Shown here piece after piece: positions 1-9,675 of a DNA stretch of 64,000 nt (position 1 is the stretch's first letter; each line of letters opens with the position of its first letter). A program made the position numbers and the translations under genes. The stretch is from Streptomyces sp. MJM8645 (lineage in GTDB: Bacteria > Actinomycetota > Actinomycetes > Streptomycetales > Streptomycetaceae): positions 3,294,501 to 3,358,500 of the forward strand of contig NZ_LJJF01000001.1 in the NCBI RefSeq assembly GCF_001625365.1, in the 5' to 3' direction. The notes beneath the pieces were generated by a model that made no database searches, had not been told where the DNA came from, and saw only the letters and a program-made list of their open reading frames with translations.

Positions 1-734
1 TGCCGATCCTGATCGGCGTGGTCGTCAAGCTCAACACGGGCAGCCCGCACGAGGGCGGCGGCGGGGTGAACTTCATCGCGCAGACCACCCAGAACGGCCT
101 GTTCCTGGTCTTCACCGCCCTCGCGGTCGCGCTGCCGGTGTTCCTGCCGATGACGGTCGGCGTGGTCGCCGGGGACTCGGTCGCCGGCGAGGCGGCCACC
201 GGGACGCTGCGCTACCTGCTGGTCGCCCCGGCCGGGCGCACCCGGCTGCTGGCCGCCAAGTTCACCGCCGGGCTGGTGTTCTGCCTGGCCGCGACCGTGG
301 CGGTCGCGGCGGCGGCGCTGGCCACCGGCGCCGCGCTGTTCCCGCTCGGCGAGGTGACGCTGATCTCCGGCGACACCATCGGCTTCGGCGACGCGCTGCT
401 GCGGGCGGTGCTCGTGGCCGGGGTGGTGGCGGCCTCGCTGGCGGGGCTGGTGGCGATCGGGCTGTTCGTCTCCACGCTCACCGGCAGCGGTATCGCGGCG
501 ATGGCCGCGACCGTCGGGCTGGTGGTCACCGTGCAGATCCTGGACGCCTTCCCGCAGTTGGACGCCGTCAGGCCGTTCCTGTTCACCCATTACTGGCTCA
601 GCTTCGCGGACCTCCTGCGCCAGCCGATGTACTGGGACGGCGTGTGGAAGGACCTCGGCCTCCAGGCCGCCTACGTCGCCGTGTTCGGCGCGGCGGCCTG
701 GTCCCGCTTCACCAGCCGGGACATCAGCGTCTGA
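1..734 (+). CDS. ABC-2 type transporter permease (5' truncated by window edge)
   Basis: Integral membrane subunit of an ABC exporter. The frame is open from base 3, so the N-terminus lies outside the window and about 243 C-terminal codons are seen. Five or so hydrophobic segments are visible. The stretch GEAATGTLRYLLVAPAGRT followed by LLAAK is the loop typical of ABC-2 permeases (E..TGTLR.LL..P..R..LL..K), next to the membrane segment that precedes it. The matching ATPase would be expected upstream, outside the window. Substrate cannot be inferred. The GTG at 18 is an internal codon, not a convincing start. Confidence 0.85.
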   Translation, partial: PILIGVVVKLNTGSPHEGGGGVNFIAQTTQNGLFLVFTALAVALPVFLPMTVGVVAGDSVAGEAATGTLRYLLVAPAGRTRLLAAKFTAGLVFCLAATVAVAAAALATGAALFPLGEVTLISGDTIGFGDALLRAVLVAGVVAASLAGLVAIGLFVSTLTGSGIAAMAATVGLVVTVQILDAFPQLDAVRPFLFTHYWLSFADLLRQPMYWDGVWKDLGLQAAYVAVFGAAAWSRFTSRDISV

Positions 735-749
735 CCGCCGCGTCGGCGG

Positions 750-802
750 GGGGCGGATCAGAAGGGGCGGATCGGCGGGGGCGGATCAGCGGGGCGGATC
801 AG
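750..802. repeat. GGGGCGGATCAG short tandem repeat
   Basis: Four imperfect copies of GGGGCGGATCAG (750-762, 764-774, 777-788, 791-802) lie between the stop codons of two convergent genes. The last copy runs into the rarD stop codon. It looks like slippage-type expansion in a convergent intergenic spacer. No hairpin was found. Confidence 0.7.
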
Positions 803-1767
803 CGCCTGACGGCCGCCTTCGCGGGGGCGGGTTGCGGCACGGCCGCGGCCCGCCCCGCGCGGTCGGCCCGCACCTGGCGCAGCGCGTCCCAGGTGAGCAC
901 CGCGAGCGCCAGCCAGACCAGGCCGAAGCCGGCCCAGCGGGCGGGCGGCATCGACTCGTGGAACACCGCCACGCCGATCAGGAACTGGAACACCGGCGCC
1001 AGGTACTGCAGCAGCCCGAGCACGGTCAGCGGCACCCGCACGGCCGCCGCGCCGAAGAACAGCAGCGGGATCGCGGTGATCACCCCGCTGAGCAGCAGCA
1101 GCCCGGAGTGCCCCCAGCCGTACGAGCCGGCCACCGTGTGGCCGAAGGTGCCGCGCCCGCTGACCTCCAGGTAGACCAGGTAGCCGAGCGCGAACGGGAA
1201 CATGAAGGCGCTCTCCGCCGCCAGGCTCTCCAGCCCGCTCAGCCCGACCTTCTTCTTCAGCAGCCCGTACGTGGCGAAGGAGAGCGCCAGGGTGAGCGCG
1301 ATCCACGGCAGCCGCCCGTACGCGACGCTGAGCACCGCGACGGCGGCCGCGCCGACGCCGACCGCCGCCCACTGCGCCGTCCGCAGCCGCTCCTTGAGCA
1401 CCAGGACACCGAAGCCGATGGTGACCAGCGGGTTGATGAAGTAGCCGAGGCTGGTCTCGACGACGTGCCCGGCGTTGACGCCCCAGATGTAGACGCCCCA
1501 GTTGATCGAGATCACCGTGGCCGCGCCGGCCAGCATGGCGAGCCGGCGGGGCTGGCGCAGCAGCGGGCGTATCCAGCTCCAGTGCCGCTGGGCGATCAGC
1601 AGCAGCACCACGGCGACCAGGGACCAGACCATCCGGTTGGCCAGGATGTCGTCGGCGGCGCCGGGCTCCAGCAGTGGCCAGAACAGGGGGAAGAGGCCCC
1701 AGATGCCGTAGGCCGCGACGCCGTACCAGAGGCCTCGGCCGCTGTCCTGCTGGGTTGTCTGTGGCAT
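799..1767 (-). CDS. rarD: EamA/RarD-family drug/metabolite transporter
   Basis: Predicted 322-residue inner-membrane permease of the DMT superfamily with about ten hydrophobic segments. The N-terminal GLWYGVAAYGIWGLFPLFWP and the ISINWGVYIWGVNAGHVVETSLGYFINPL block are characteristic of the RarD branch. A second EamA half ends with the APVFQFLIGVAVFHE motif. The C-terminus is a charged Ala/Arg tail. Length fits the family (about 300 residues). The ATG at 1767 directly precedes the conserved N-terminus. The physiological substrate of RarD proteins is not established. It is convergent with the ABC permease and transcribed alone. Confidence 0.9.
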   Translation of the reverse strand: MPQTTQQDSGRGLWYGVAAYGIWGLFPLFWPLLEPGAADDILANRMVWSLVAVVLLLIAQRHWSWIRPLLRQPRRLAMLAGAATVISINWGVYIWGVNAGHVVETSLGYFINPLVTIGFGVLVLKERLRTAQWAAVGVGAAAVAVLSVAYGRLPWIALTLALSFATYGLLKKKVGLSGLESLAAESAFMFPFALGYLVYLEVSGRGTFGHTVAGSYGWGHSGLLLLSGVITAIPLLFFGAAAVRVPLTVLGLLQYLAPVFQFLIGVAVFHESMPPARWAGFGLVWLALAVLTWDALRQVRADRAGRAAAVPQPAPAKAAVRR

Positions 1768-1893
1768 GGCCGCCTGCCCTCCGCGCGCGTGTGTCGAGGT
1801 GACGGTAGCTGGCGGAGGGGCAGGCTGTCATCTCCGTTTCCGCATTTTGGTCATGACATCGCTGACCTCGGGAAACGCGGGGCTCATCGCCGG

Positions 1894-1920
1894 CCCGGAG
1901 CGCCTCAGGCCCGGAGCGCC

Positions 1921-1925
<5 letters not shown>
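1894..1925. repeat. 16-bp perfect tandem duplication
   Basis: CCCGGAGCGCCTCAGG occurs twice back to back (1894-1909 and 1910-1925), followed by a degraded third start. It overlaps the last codons of the QorB-like gene, so the stop codon lies inside the second copy. Probably replication slippage. Confidence 0.75.
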
Positions 1926-2769
<844 letters not shown>

Positions 2770-2849
2770 GGGGATGCTCCTCGGGTGGGTTTGTGCCTCG
2801 ATGGGGTTCCTGCCTCGAAACTCACCCTAGGGACTGCACTAACCTTTCG

Positions 2850-2876
2850 AAAGTACGCACTTCAAAGTACGGTACT
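2850..2876. promoter_or_regulatory. Candidate HxlR operator between qorB-like gene and hxlR
   Basis: The divergent spacer carries two AAAGTACG direct repeats (2850-2857 and 2864-2871). The second is part of the small palindrome AGTAC-G-GTACT (2866-2876). This AT-richer patch stands out in the GC-rich spacer and sits 27-53 bp upstream of the HxlR start. HxlR dimers commonly bind such GTAC-containing repeats. Binding is inferred. Confidence 0.5.
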
Positions 2877-2902
2877 GACATGAAGGTAATGGCAGGACAG
2901 TC

Positions 2903-3316
2903 ATGAAGACCCTGGAGGAAGGCCGCCCGGCCGTCCCGGTGCGCGAGCTGCCGCCGGCCGACGTGTTCGACCGCATGTGCCCGTCCCGGGGCGTGCTGGA
3001 GCACGTCACCAGCCGCTGGGGCGTCCTCGTGCTCGGCGCGCTGCGCGAGCGCGGCTACCGCTTCAGCGAACTGCGCCGCCGGGTCTCCGGCGTCAGCGAG
3101 AAGATGCTCGCGCAGACCCTGCAGACACTGGAACGCGACGGCTTCGTGCACCGCGAGGCCCACCCGGTGATCCCGCCCCGGGTCGACTACAGCCTCACCC
3201 CGCTCGGCCGGGAGGCCGCCGAACTGGTCGCCGCCCTCGCGCACTGGTCCGAGCAGCGGGTCCCCGCCGTCGAGGCCGCCCGCGCGGAGTACGACGCCCG
3301 GCCTAGCGCTCGCTGA
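2903..3316 (+). CDS. HxlR-family winged-helix regulator (probable QorR)
   Basis: 137-residue MarR/DUF24-type regulator. The core (residues about 25-115) contains CPSRGVLEHVTSRWGVLVL, RFSELRRRVSGVSEKMLAQTL and the wing RVDYSLTPLGREAAEL, all diagnostic of HxlR. A single conserved-position Cys (residue about 28, in MCPSR) corresponds to the N-terminal Cys used for redox or quinone sensing in several family members (YodB, HypR, QorR). It probably represses the divergent qorB-like gene. The 3' end overlaps the convergent TetR gene by 14 bp. Confidence 0.9.
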   Translation: MKTLEEGRPAVPVRELPPADVFDRMCPSRGVLEHVTSRWGVLVLGALRERGYRFSELRRRVSGVSEKMLAQTLQTLERDGFVHREAHPVIPPRVDYSLTPLGREAAELVAALAHWSEQRVPAVEAARAEYDARPSAR

Positions 3317-4070
3317 TCAGGGCCGCCAGCCCGTCCAGCACGCGGGCCAGGCCGAAGGCGTACGCGTGGTCCGGGTCGTACGCGCCGCCGTGCGCCTCGC
3401 CGGCGGCGGCGCCCACCCGGGCCGCGACCGGGTAGCGCTCGGCGTCGAAGACCTTGGCGAGCAGCTCGGCGTTGGCGGCCCACCACTGCGCGTCGGTCAT
3501 CGCGCTGTCCTGCCGGGCGGCGCGCTCGTCGGCGGCCATCCGGGCGCAGGTCTGGACGAAGCCCAGCAGGTGGGTGAGCGCCGCGTCCAGTTCGACGTCG
3601 GGCAGGCCGGTGCCCTCGAAGGCGCGCAGCTCGTACTCGTACTTGGCCATCAGGCCCGGGCCGAGCGGCGGGCGACTGGTGGGGACCGCCGAGACCCACG
3701 GGTGGGCGCGGTGCAGCGTCCGGTTGTCGTCGGCGACGGCGGTGACCCTGGCCCGCCAGCCGTCGTCGGCGGGGGCGCTGCGCGGCGTCGTCGCGTAGAC
3801 GGTGTCCAGCATCAGGTCGAGCAGTTCGGCCTTGCCGGGGACGTAGGTGTACAGCGCCATCGGGGACAGCCCCAGCTCCTGCGCCACCCGGCGCATGGTG
3901 ACGGCGTCCACGCCCTCGGCGTCGGCCAGGGCGATGGCCACGGCGGCGATCTCGCCGGTCGACCGGGCCTGTCGCGGGCCGCGCCGGCCGGGCTTCTCCT
4001 CGGCGGTCAGCCCCCAGAGCAGGGCGAGGGTGCGCGCCGGATCTCCTGCGCTGCTGCGGTCCGTGGCCAT
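3303..4070 (-). CDS. TetR/AcrR-family transcriptional regulator with TetR_C-type effector domain
   Basis: 255-residue repressor-type protein. The N-terminal HTH lies at about residues 38-85 (IAAVAIALADAEGVDAVTMR ... LGLSPMALYTYVPGKAELLD). The C-terminal half resembles the tetracycline-repressor ligand-binding fold, with a conserved HPWV segment. A 30-residue N-terminal extension precedes the HTH. It is convergent with hxlR. No obvious cognate target is adjacent. The nearest genes on its own strand are the Lrp gene upstream and the QorB-like gene downstream. Effector unknown. Confidence 0.88.
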   Translation of the reverse strand: MATDRSSAGDPARTLALLWGLTAEEKPGRRGPRQARSTGEIAAVAIALADAEGVDAVTMRRVAQELGLSPMALYTYVPGKAELLDLMLDTVYATTPRSAPADDGWRARVTAVADDNRTLHRAHPWVSAVPTSRPPLGPGLMAKYEYELRAFEGTGLPDVELDAALTHLLGFVQTCARMAADERAARQDSAMTDAQWWAANAELLAKVFDAERYPVAARVGAAAGEAHGGAYDPDHAYAFGLARVLDGLAALISER

Positions 4071-4152
4071 GGGGGGATCTTTTCACGGCCCCGCCGACAG
4101 CTCGACGGCCCGACGGCCGGTCGCTCGGCGGTCCGGCGGCCCGGTGCCGGCG

Positions 4153-5148
4153 TCATACGAGCGCCGGGTGGATCAGCCGCCCGTGGTGGACGAGCGAGGC
4201 GGACTGCTTGAGCCGGCTCACCCGGACGCTGATCTCGTAGCCGCGGATGCCCTCGACGTGGGCCAGGCGGCCGGTGAGGTAACGGTAGAAGTCGGGGGTG
4301 TCCCGGCAGGCGACCACGGCCATCAGGTTGTGGCGTCCGCTGATCGCGGCGACGAACGCGCACTCGTGGTGGCCGCCGACCTCCTCACCGACCTGGTGCA
4401 GCCGCGGTAGGTCGACCTGCAGCCACAGGGTGGCGTTGAGCCGGTAGCCGAGGCGCTCGGCCAGGGTGTCGACGTCGTACGTGAGCGAGCCGGCCGCCTC
4501 CAGTGCCTCCAGGCGACGGGCGACCCGGGGCTTGGACCAGCCGGTGACCTCGGCCAGGTGGGTATGGGTGGCCCGGCCGTCCTCGGCGAGCGCGCGCAGC
4601 AGCGGCAGGTCCTGTTCGCCCAGGGGCGTCGACGAGGCCACTGCCGGGGTGGGGTGGCCGGAGGTCAGCCGCCGCACCTGTTCGGGGGTGAGCGAGGCGT
4701 CGGGGTCGGTCCAGGGCGCGGTTCCGGGACCGCCGTAGATACGCACGACCAGGTCGACGTTCACGTCCAGGACCGCGCCCGCTCGCGGCAGCTGGCGCAG
4801 CAGTAGGTCGTCTTGGTCGGTTCCGGCGGGGGACCGGATGATGCAGATGATCTCCGAGCCGCCGGAGGCGATGCCGACGTACGCCACCTCGGACCGGCGG
4901 GCCAGTGACTGGGCCAGTGGTGCCACCGCATCAGGTCGGCAGCGCAGCCGGACGATCCACTCCGCCTGGCCGTCGGCGTTCAGGTTGCCCAGTCCGACGA
5001 CGCGCAGCAGGCCGTCCCGCCGCAGGGCGGCGTAGCGGCGCGCCACAGTCTGTTCGGACACGCCGATGACCTCCCCGAGCCGCCGGAACGAGACCCGGGG
5101 CACGCACTGCAAACCGTGGATGATTTTGCGGTCCAGATCATCAGCCAT
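4153..5148 (-). CDS. Double-length Lrp/AsnC-family transcriptional regulator
   Basis: 331 residues, about twice a normal Lrp. It carries two winged helices (residues about 4-50, DRKIIHG...SEQTVARRYAALRRDGLL; and about 185-230, LLRALAEDGRATHTHLAEVTG...RRLEALEAAG). Each is followed by a ligand-binding AsnC/RAM-like segment. Such tandem Lrps are common in actinomycetes. I start at the ATG at 5148 because the first HTH begins three residues later. The open frame further upstream encodes Arg/Pro-rich non-conserved sequence. It diverges from the MFS exporter gene across 208 bp, so it probably controls that transporter. Confidence 0.87.
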   Translation of the reverse strand: MADDLDRKIIHGLQCVPRVSFRRLGEVIGVSEQTVARRYAALRRDGLLRVVGLGNLNADGQAEWIVRLRCRPDAVAPLAQSLARRSEVAYVGIASGGSEIICIIRSPAGTDQDDLLLRQLPRAGAVLDVNVDLVVRIYGGPGTAPWTDPDASLTPEQVRRLTSGHPTPAVASSTPLGEQDLPLLRALAEDGRATHTHLAEVTGWSKPRVARRLEALEAAGSLTYDVDTLAERLGYRLNATLWLQVDLPRLHQVGEEVGGHHECAFVAAISGRHNLMAVVACRDTPDFYRYLTGRLAHVEGIRGYEISVRVSRLKQSASLVHHGRLIHPALV

Positions 5149-5356
5149 GGAGGAATGGTCCCATCGCCAGAACCCCAGATGGAGGTTCCGGGACGCTTGG
5201 TGGGATCGACCGCGGGTTTCGGGTGCTTCGGGGAGAAGCTGATCGGCGGCTCCACGGGCGGCTGCCGTCTGCCGTCGCCCCCGGGAGCGGGCGCACGCTC
5301 CCGGCGGCGCTCCGAGAATGCGGGGCCTCCCCCGCAGCAGCCGAAGGAACGACCCC

Positions 5357-6976
5357 GTGAATTCCACAACGACGCCGGACCTCAGGGCCGGACGGGCCGC
5401 CACGCTCGTCATGGCCTGCCTGGGTGTCTTCGTCGCCTACCTGCCCGTCACCACCGTGTCGGTGAGCCTGCCGGCGATCCAGCGCGCGCTGGGCGCGTCG
5501 ACCTCCGAACTGTCCTGGGTGTCGGACGCGTTCGTGCTGCCGATGGCCGCGCTGATCCTGACCACCGGCGTCTGGGGCGATGTCCACGGCCGCAAGAAGG
5601 TCTTCCAGACCGGCATGGTCTTCTGTGCGCTGGGCGCCGCGATCTCGCTGCTGTCCAGCTCGGTGCAGGCACTGTGGGTCGGGCAGGCGGTCTCCGGCAT
5701 CGGCGCCGCCGCCCTGCTGCCCACCACACTCACGCTGATCAGCCATGCCGTGCCCGACCACCGTGAGCGGGGCAAGTTCATCGGCTTCTGGGCGATGAGC
5801 CTGACGGCCCCGCTCGCCGTCGGCCCGCTGATCGGCGGCGCCCTGCTGGAGCACACCACCTGGCGCTGGATCTTCCTGCTGCCGATACCGCTCTCCGTGG
5901 CCCTGCTGGCCGTCGCCGCGTTCCGGCTGCCCGACTCGCGCGCCCCGCACGGCCGCCGGCTCGACTGGCCCGGCCAGATCACCGCCGCCGTCGCCGTCAC
6001 CGCACTGGTCTACGGCGTCATCGAGGGCGGCGCGGACGGCTTCGGCGAACCCGCTGTGATCACCGCGCTGACGCTCGGCGCGGTCGCCGCCGGAGCCTTC
6101 GTCCTGGTGGAACTCCGCAGTGCCGGCCCGATGCTGGACCTGGCGCTGTTCCGCAGCCCCGCGTTCACCGCCACCGCCCTGGTGGCCGTGGTCAGCTTCC
6201 TCGGCCTGATCGGCTTCTTCTTCGTGCTCAGCCTGTACTTCGGCCTGGTCCAGCACCTGAGCACCATGCAGGCGGCACTGCGGATGGTGCTGGTGTCCGG
6301 CACCTCGCTGGTGGCCGGCCTCCCTGTCGGACGGCTGATGCACCGGATCCCGCCGAGGGTGCTGATCACCACCGGGCTGGTGCTGATCGCCGCCGCGATG
6401 TTCGCCATGACCGGCGTCGACGCCCACACCTCCTACGCGGCGCTGACCTGGCGGCTGGTACTGCTCGGACTCGGCATGGGCGCGGTGCTCACCCCGATGA
6501 CCGCCTCCGCAGTCTCCGCCGTTCCCTTCCACCTGGCCGGGATGGCCGCGGCCGGCAACAACGCGATCCGCCAGGTCGGCGCCGCGCTCGGCCCCGCCGT
6601 CCTCGGCGCGCTGCTCACCACCCGTGCCCTGAACGCCCTGCCCGAACAGCTCGCGAACGCCGGCGTCCCGGCCCAGACCGGCGCGCGTGTCCTGGACGCC
6701 GCCCGCGAACACGGCCTGGGCGCCGTCGCCGGACTCGACCTCGGCCCCGCCACGGGACAGGCCCTGACCGCGCTGAGCAACTCCTTCCTGGACGGCATGC
6801 GGCTGTGCCTGCTGGTCTCCGCCGGCCTCGCCCTGCTGGCCGCGCTGGCCTGCGCCCTGCTGCTGAAGAGCCCGTCGAGCGCGGCACCGAGGGCGGCGGG
6901 TCCGGGACGGCCGGTGCCGGAAGCGGAGCAGGCCGCGGTCCCGGTTGCGGTCCCGGTTGCGGCGCAGCCGGCCTGA
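5357..6976 (+). CDS. MFS exporter, DHA2 (EmrB/QacA) family
   Basis: 539-residue drug:H+ antiporter-type transporter with about 14 hydrophobic segments. Motif A-like GVWGDVHGRKKVF lies between TM2 and TM3, the SWVSDAFVLPMAALIL block is typical of DHA2, and the motif C region is APLAVGPLIGGAL. The C-terminus is an Ala/Val/Pro tail. I chose GTG at 5357, which follows GAAGGA at 8 nt; an earlier in-frame ATG at 5318 lacks an RBS. It diverges from a double Lrp regulator, so amino-acid-like or antibiotic export under Lrp control is plausible. Substrate unknown. Confidence 0.88.
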   Translation: MNSTTTPDLRAGRAATLVMACLGVFVAYLPVTTVSVSLPAIQRALGASTSELSWVSDAFVLPMAALILTTGVWGDVHGRKKVFQTGMVFCALGAAISLLSSSVQALWVGQAVSGIGAAALLPTTLTLISHAVPDHRERGKFIGFWAMSLTAPLAVGPLIGGALLEHTTWRWIFLLPIPLSVALLAVAAFRLPDSRAPHGRRLDWPGQITAAVAVTALVYGVIEGGADGFGEPAVITALTLGAVAAGAFVLVELRSAGPMLDLALFRSPAFTATALVAVVSFLGLIGFFFVLSLYFGLVQHLSTMQAALRMVLVSGTSLVAGLPVGRLMHRIPPRVLITTGLVLIAAAMFAMTGVDAHTSYAALTWRLVLLGLGMGAVLTPMTASAVSAVPFHLAGMAAAGNNAIRQVGAALGPAVLGALLTTRALNALPEQLANAGVPAQTGARVLDAAREHGLGAVAGLDLGPATGQALTALSNSFLDGMRLCLLVSAGLALLAALACALLLKSPSSAAPRAAGPGRPVPEAEQAAVPVAVPVAAQPA

Positions 6977-7101
6977 GGACCCGCCCGGCGATCTTTCCGC
7001 GAACCCCGGCGGAGCCCCCAGCCGGTGCGCCGGCCGACCATGACCAATCTCGGCGCCGACCGCTGTACCGATGTTCCCCGAGGCCGGGCTACCGTCTCCC
7101 C

Positions 7102-7374
7102 ATGACCAGCGTCCCGACCAGCAACGGCCCGAGTGGCGGCGGCTCGACCGGTGGCAGCCCGACCGGTGGCGGCCCGAGCGGTGGCGGCCCGGACCCGATC
7201 CCGGGCACCGACACCCCCGAGGCCATCCGCCCCCGCGTCACCTGCCGCCGCTGCCACCGCCCGTTGCACGACCCGGAGTCGCGGATCCTGCGGCTCGGCC
7301 CGGAGTGCCGTGATCCGGCGGAGCGGGTCACGCGCTTCGACGTCGACCAGGATCCGCTGCCGGGCATCGGGTGA
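7102..7374 (+). CDS. Small DUF6011-type zinc-ribbon-like protein
   Basis: 90 residues. The N-terminal third is a low-complexity Ser/Gly/Pro region (GGGSTGGSPTGGGPSGGGP). The C-terminal part has CRRCHRPLHDPESRILRLGPECR, a C-x2-C ... C pattern of the DUF6011 family that probably binds zinc. Function unknown. In-frame sequence upstream of the ATG is not conserved. It stands alone between the MFS gene and a convergent TPR gene. Confidence 0.75.
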   Translation: MTSVPTSNGPSGGGSTGGSPTGGGPSGGGPDPIPGTDTPEAIRPRVTCRRCHRPLHDPESRILRLGPECRDPAERVTRFDVDQDPLPGIG

Positions 7375-7423
7375 CAGGCACCGGGTGACGGGCGTCGCTC
7401 GCCGGCCTCTGGTGTAGCGCCCG

Positions 7424-9337
7424 TCAGGCGCGCCGGAAGAGGCGGCGCAGGAGGCCGGGGCGGGGTTCCGGCTGCTCCTCGATCTGCTTGGCTTCCTGGG
7501 CTTCTCGCGCGGCCCCGGCTTCCCTGGCTTCCTGGGCCTCGGCCCGCTCGATCATCCGCCGGGCCAGGTCGAGGTCGGCCCGGGGCAGCCAGGGCGCGGT
7601 GAGCGCCAGCGCGGCGAGTGAGCGCAGGACGGTCACCACGCGGGTGCGGCGGGCCCGGGCGCTGTAGTGCAGCCGCTGCCGGAGCCGGTCGGCGATGTCG
7701 GCGCGGGTCTCGGGGTGCGTCCAGCCGATCGCGACGAGGGCGAAGCCGGCCGCCTCGACCACCCAGTCCTCGGGTCCGAGCAGCAGGTCGACCAGCACGC
7801 GGCGGCGCTCGGAGTCCTCCCACGGCTGGTCGGTGCGGTGGTGGGCGATACCGAGGCAGGCGAAGACCTGGACGGCCCGCACCCACAGTTCGGGCTGGTG
7901 GGCGAGCAGGGCCCGGCCGAGGTCGTCCTCCCGGGGCATCGGCGGGTGGACGAGCGCGCCGAGCAGGTCGTCGAGGGGCAGCCCGGCCAGCCGGACGGCG
8001 TGGTCGTAGGCGGCGGGGACGGTCGCCCAGACGATCTCGGCGGTGGCCCGGACGAGTTCGGCGCTGTCCGGCGCGGGCGGGGCGACGGCCGGGCGCGGGT
8101 CGGTGCCGTCCCAGGCCCAGATCCGGGTGGCCGGTTCGGCCAGCGGCAGCCGGGGGTCGGGCTCGGCGACGGACTGGTAGGCGACGGTGGAGCGCGGCAG
8201 GGCGAGGCGGACGGCCAGCAGGGAGCTGGGCGGTTCCACGGCGGAGGCGCTGCACTCGATCTCGCTGTCGCGGGTGGTGCCGGGGGCGGCGAGCACTTGG
8301 TGCAGCACGTTGACGGTCGCCTCGGTGGCGCCGGAGACCATGCCGAGCCAGGGTTCCCGGTGGCTGAGGCGTTCCAGCAGGTCCTGGGCGTACTCGTGGT
8401 CGGGGTGGGCGCGGTGGTGGTCGGCCAGGGCGAGCAGGTGGGCGGGGTCGCCGTCGGCGGCGTGCCGCAGGCCGTACCGGGCGGGGGCCGCCTTGGGGTG
8501 GTCGGGTTCGGTGGCGAGCACGCGGTCCAGCCAGGGCAGGCCGTCGGCGGGGCGGCCGAGGGCGCCGTACAACTCGGCGACGTCGACGGCGAGGTAGCTG
8601 CTGGAGTTGTCCCGCTCCGGTTCGACCCGGGCCAGTTCGGCCTCCCAGACGGCGAGCGCCCGTTCCGGCCGGCCGTGCGCGCGCAGGGCGTTGCCGAGCA
8701 TCACGGACGGCAGGTAGCCGGGGGCCAGCAGGTGGGCCAGTTCGGCGAGTTCGACGGCGCGGTCGGTGGCGCCGAGGCGGCGGGTGAGGCCGGAGGCCAT
8801 CGCGAGCAGCAGCGCGTGGTCGCCGTGGCGGGCCACCACGGACTGGACGAAGTCCTCGAACGGCTGGACGGCTTCGGCGAGTTCGGGGGGAAGCGGGTCG
8901 GGCAGTCCGCCGCTGGCCCGGGCCACCGCCTGGGCGACGGCGTCCGGGTCGACGAGGGCGGGCAGGTCCTCGCGGGCGAGCCAGGCGGCGTGCGCCCAGG
9001 GTCTCGCGGGCTCGTACTGGATCGCGGAGGCGAGCAGGCCGACGGCGGTGTCCCAGTCCCCGGCGGCGGCCTCGACGTGGGCCCGGCAGGCGACGGTGCC
9101 CAGGTAGACCTGGCCGTCCAGCGGGAACAGGTCGCGGGCGGCGGCCGGGCCTCCGGCGGCGGCGCACAACTCGGCCAGCGCCTCGTGCAGTTCGGGCAGC
9201 TGAGGGTCGGCGAGGATCGCGTCGGCCAGGTGGTCGGCGGCGTGCGGGAGGTCCCCGGAGTCGATCGCCAACCGGGCCACCGCCACCTCGCCCTCAGCCG
9301 CCAGCCGCTCGTCACCCTCGTCGTCGGCGTGCCCCAT
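7424..9337 (-). CDS. Large tetratricopeptide-repeat protein of unknown function
   Basis: 637 residues, acidic. The N-terminal half is a run of helix pairs typical of TPRs (for example LGNALRAHGRPERALAVWEAEL, VAELYGALGRPADGLPWLDRVL and RLAIDSGDLPHAADHLADAI). The C-terminal half has further helical repeat-like sequence with Trp-rich segments (ARIWAWDGTD-like, VLVDLLLGPEDWVVEAAGFAL), perhaps HEAT-like. It ends in a charged coiled stretch (AQEAREAGAAREAQEAKQIE). No signal peptide or membrane anchor, so cytoplasmic. I start at ATG 9337 (GGGGGGA 7 nt upstream); upstream frame is not protein-like. Confidence 0.72.
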   Translation of the reverse strand: MGHADDEGDERLAAEGEVAVARLAIDSGDLPHAADHLADAILADPQLPELHEALAELCAAAGGPAAARDLFPLDGQVYLGTVACRAHVEAAAGDWDTAVGLLASAIQYEPARPWAHAAWLAREDLPALVDPDAVAQAVARASGGLPDPLPPELAEAVQPFEDFVQSVVARHGDHALLLAMASGLTRRLGATDRAVELAELAHLLAPGYLPSVMLGNALRAHGRPERALAVWEAELARVEPERDNSSSYLAVDVAELYGALGRPADGLPWLDRVLATEPDHPKAAPARYGLRHAADGDPAHLLALADHHRAHPDHEYAQDLLERLSHREPWLGMVSGATEATVNVLHQVLAAPGTTRDSEIECSASAVEPPSSLLAVRLALPRSTVAYQSVAEPDPRLPLAEPATRIWAWDGTDPRPAVAPPAPDSAELVRATAEIVWATVPAAYDHAVRLAGLPLDDLLGALVHPPMPREDDLGRALLAHQPELWVRAVQVFACLGIAHHRTDQPWEDSERRRVLVDLLLGPEDWVVEAAGFALVAIGWTHPETRADIADRLRQRLHYSARARRTRVVTVLRSLAALALTAPWLPRADLDLARRMIERAEAQEAREAGAAREAQEAKQIEEQPEPRPGLLRRLFRRA

Positions 9338-9675
9338 GTGGTCGTCCCCCCGCTCGCGGTGTCTGCCATGTGCGCGGACGAGGCTATCCCGCGTATCTGA
9401 TGACCGGATGATCAATCTGTCGGTGTGTCGGACGAGCTGGAATTGGCCTGAATCGCGCTCACCTTCTGGGCCGGATACACCCCGAACGAGTGGTTTGGGT
9501 GCTGGTCGGCGCCTTTTCCCGGAATCGGCGCACCACGATGTTCCCCGGCGCTTCGCTCCCGAAGCACCCGCCGGAGCACCCCTCGGAGCATCCCGAAGCG
9601 CCACCGAAGCACCCCCGCAGCACCCCCGAAGCGCCCCCGAAGCGCCCCCACCCCGACGACAAGCGAGAAGTGACA
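9338..9675. other. Intergenic region between TPR gene and chitinase
   Basis: 338 bp. The first 200 bp are AT-richer than average and must hold both divergent promoters (for example the ATGATCAATCTG area near 9405). The last 120 bp are the purine/cytosine repeat listed separately. I found no match to the 12-bp direct repeats (TGGTC-AGACCA type) known from other Streptomyces chitinase promoters. No RNA gene recognised. Confidence 0.5.
9558..9652. repeat. CCCGAAGCACCC-type 12-mer repeats upstream of the chitinase
   Basis: About eight degenerate copies of CCCGAAGC(A/G)CC(C) lie immediately upstream of the chitinase RBS. Read in frame with the chitinase they would encode PEHPSEHPEAPPKHP-like residues, but the enzyme's signal peptide begins downstream at 9676. 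It may be the untranslated leader or a short upstream-translated segment starting at the ATG at 9538. Confidence 0.6.

Noticed and set aside
5149..5412. N-terminal extension of the Lrp gene to 419 residues
   Set aside because: Arg/Pro-rich and overlapping the MFS gene start; Lrp homology begins right after ATG 5148.
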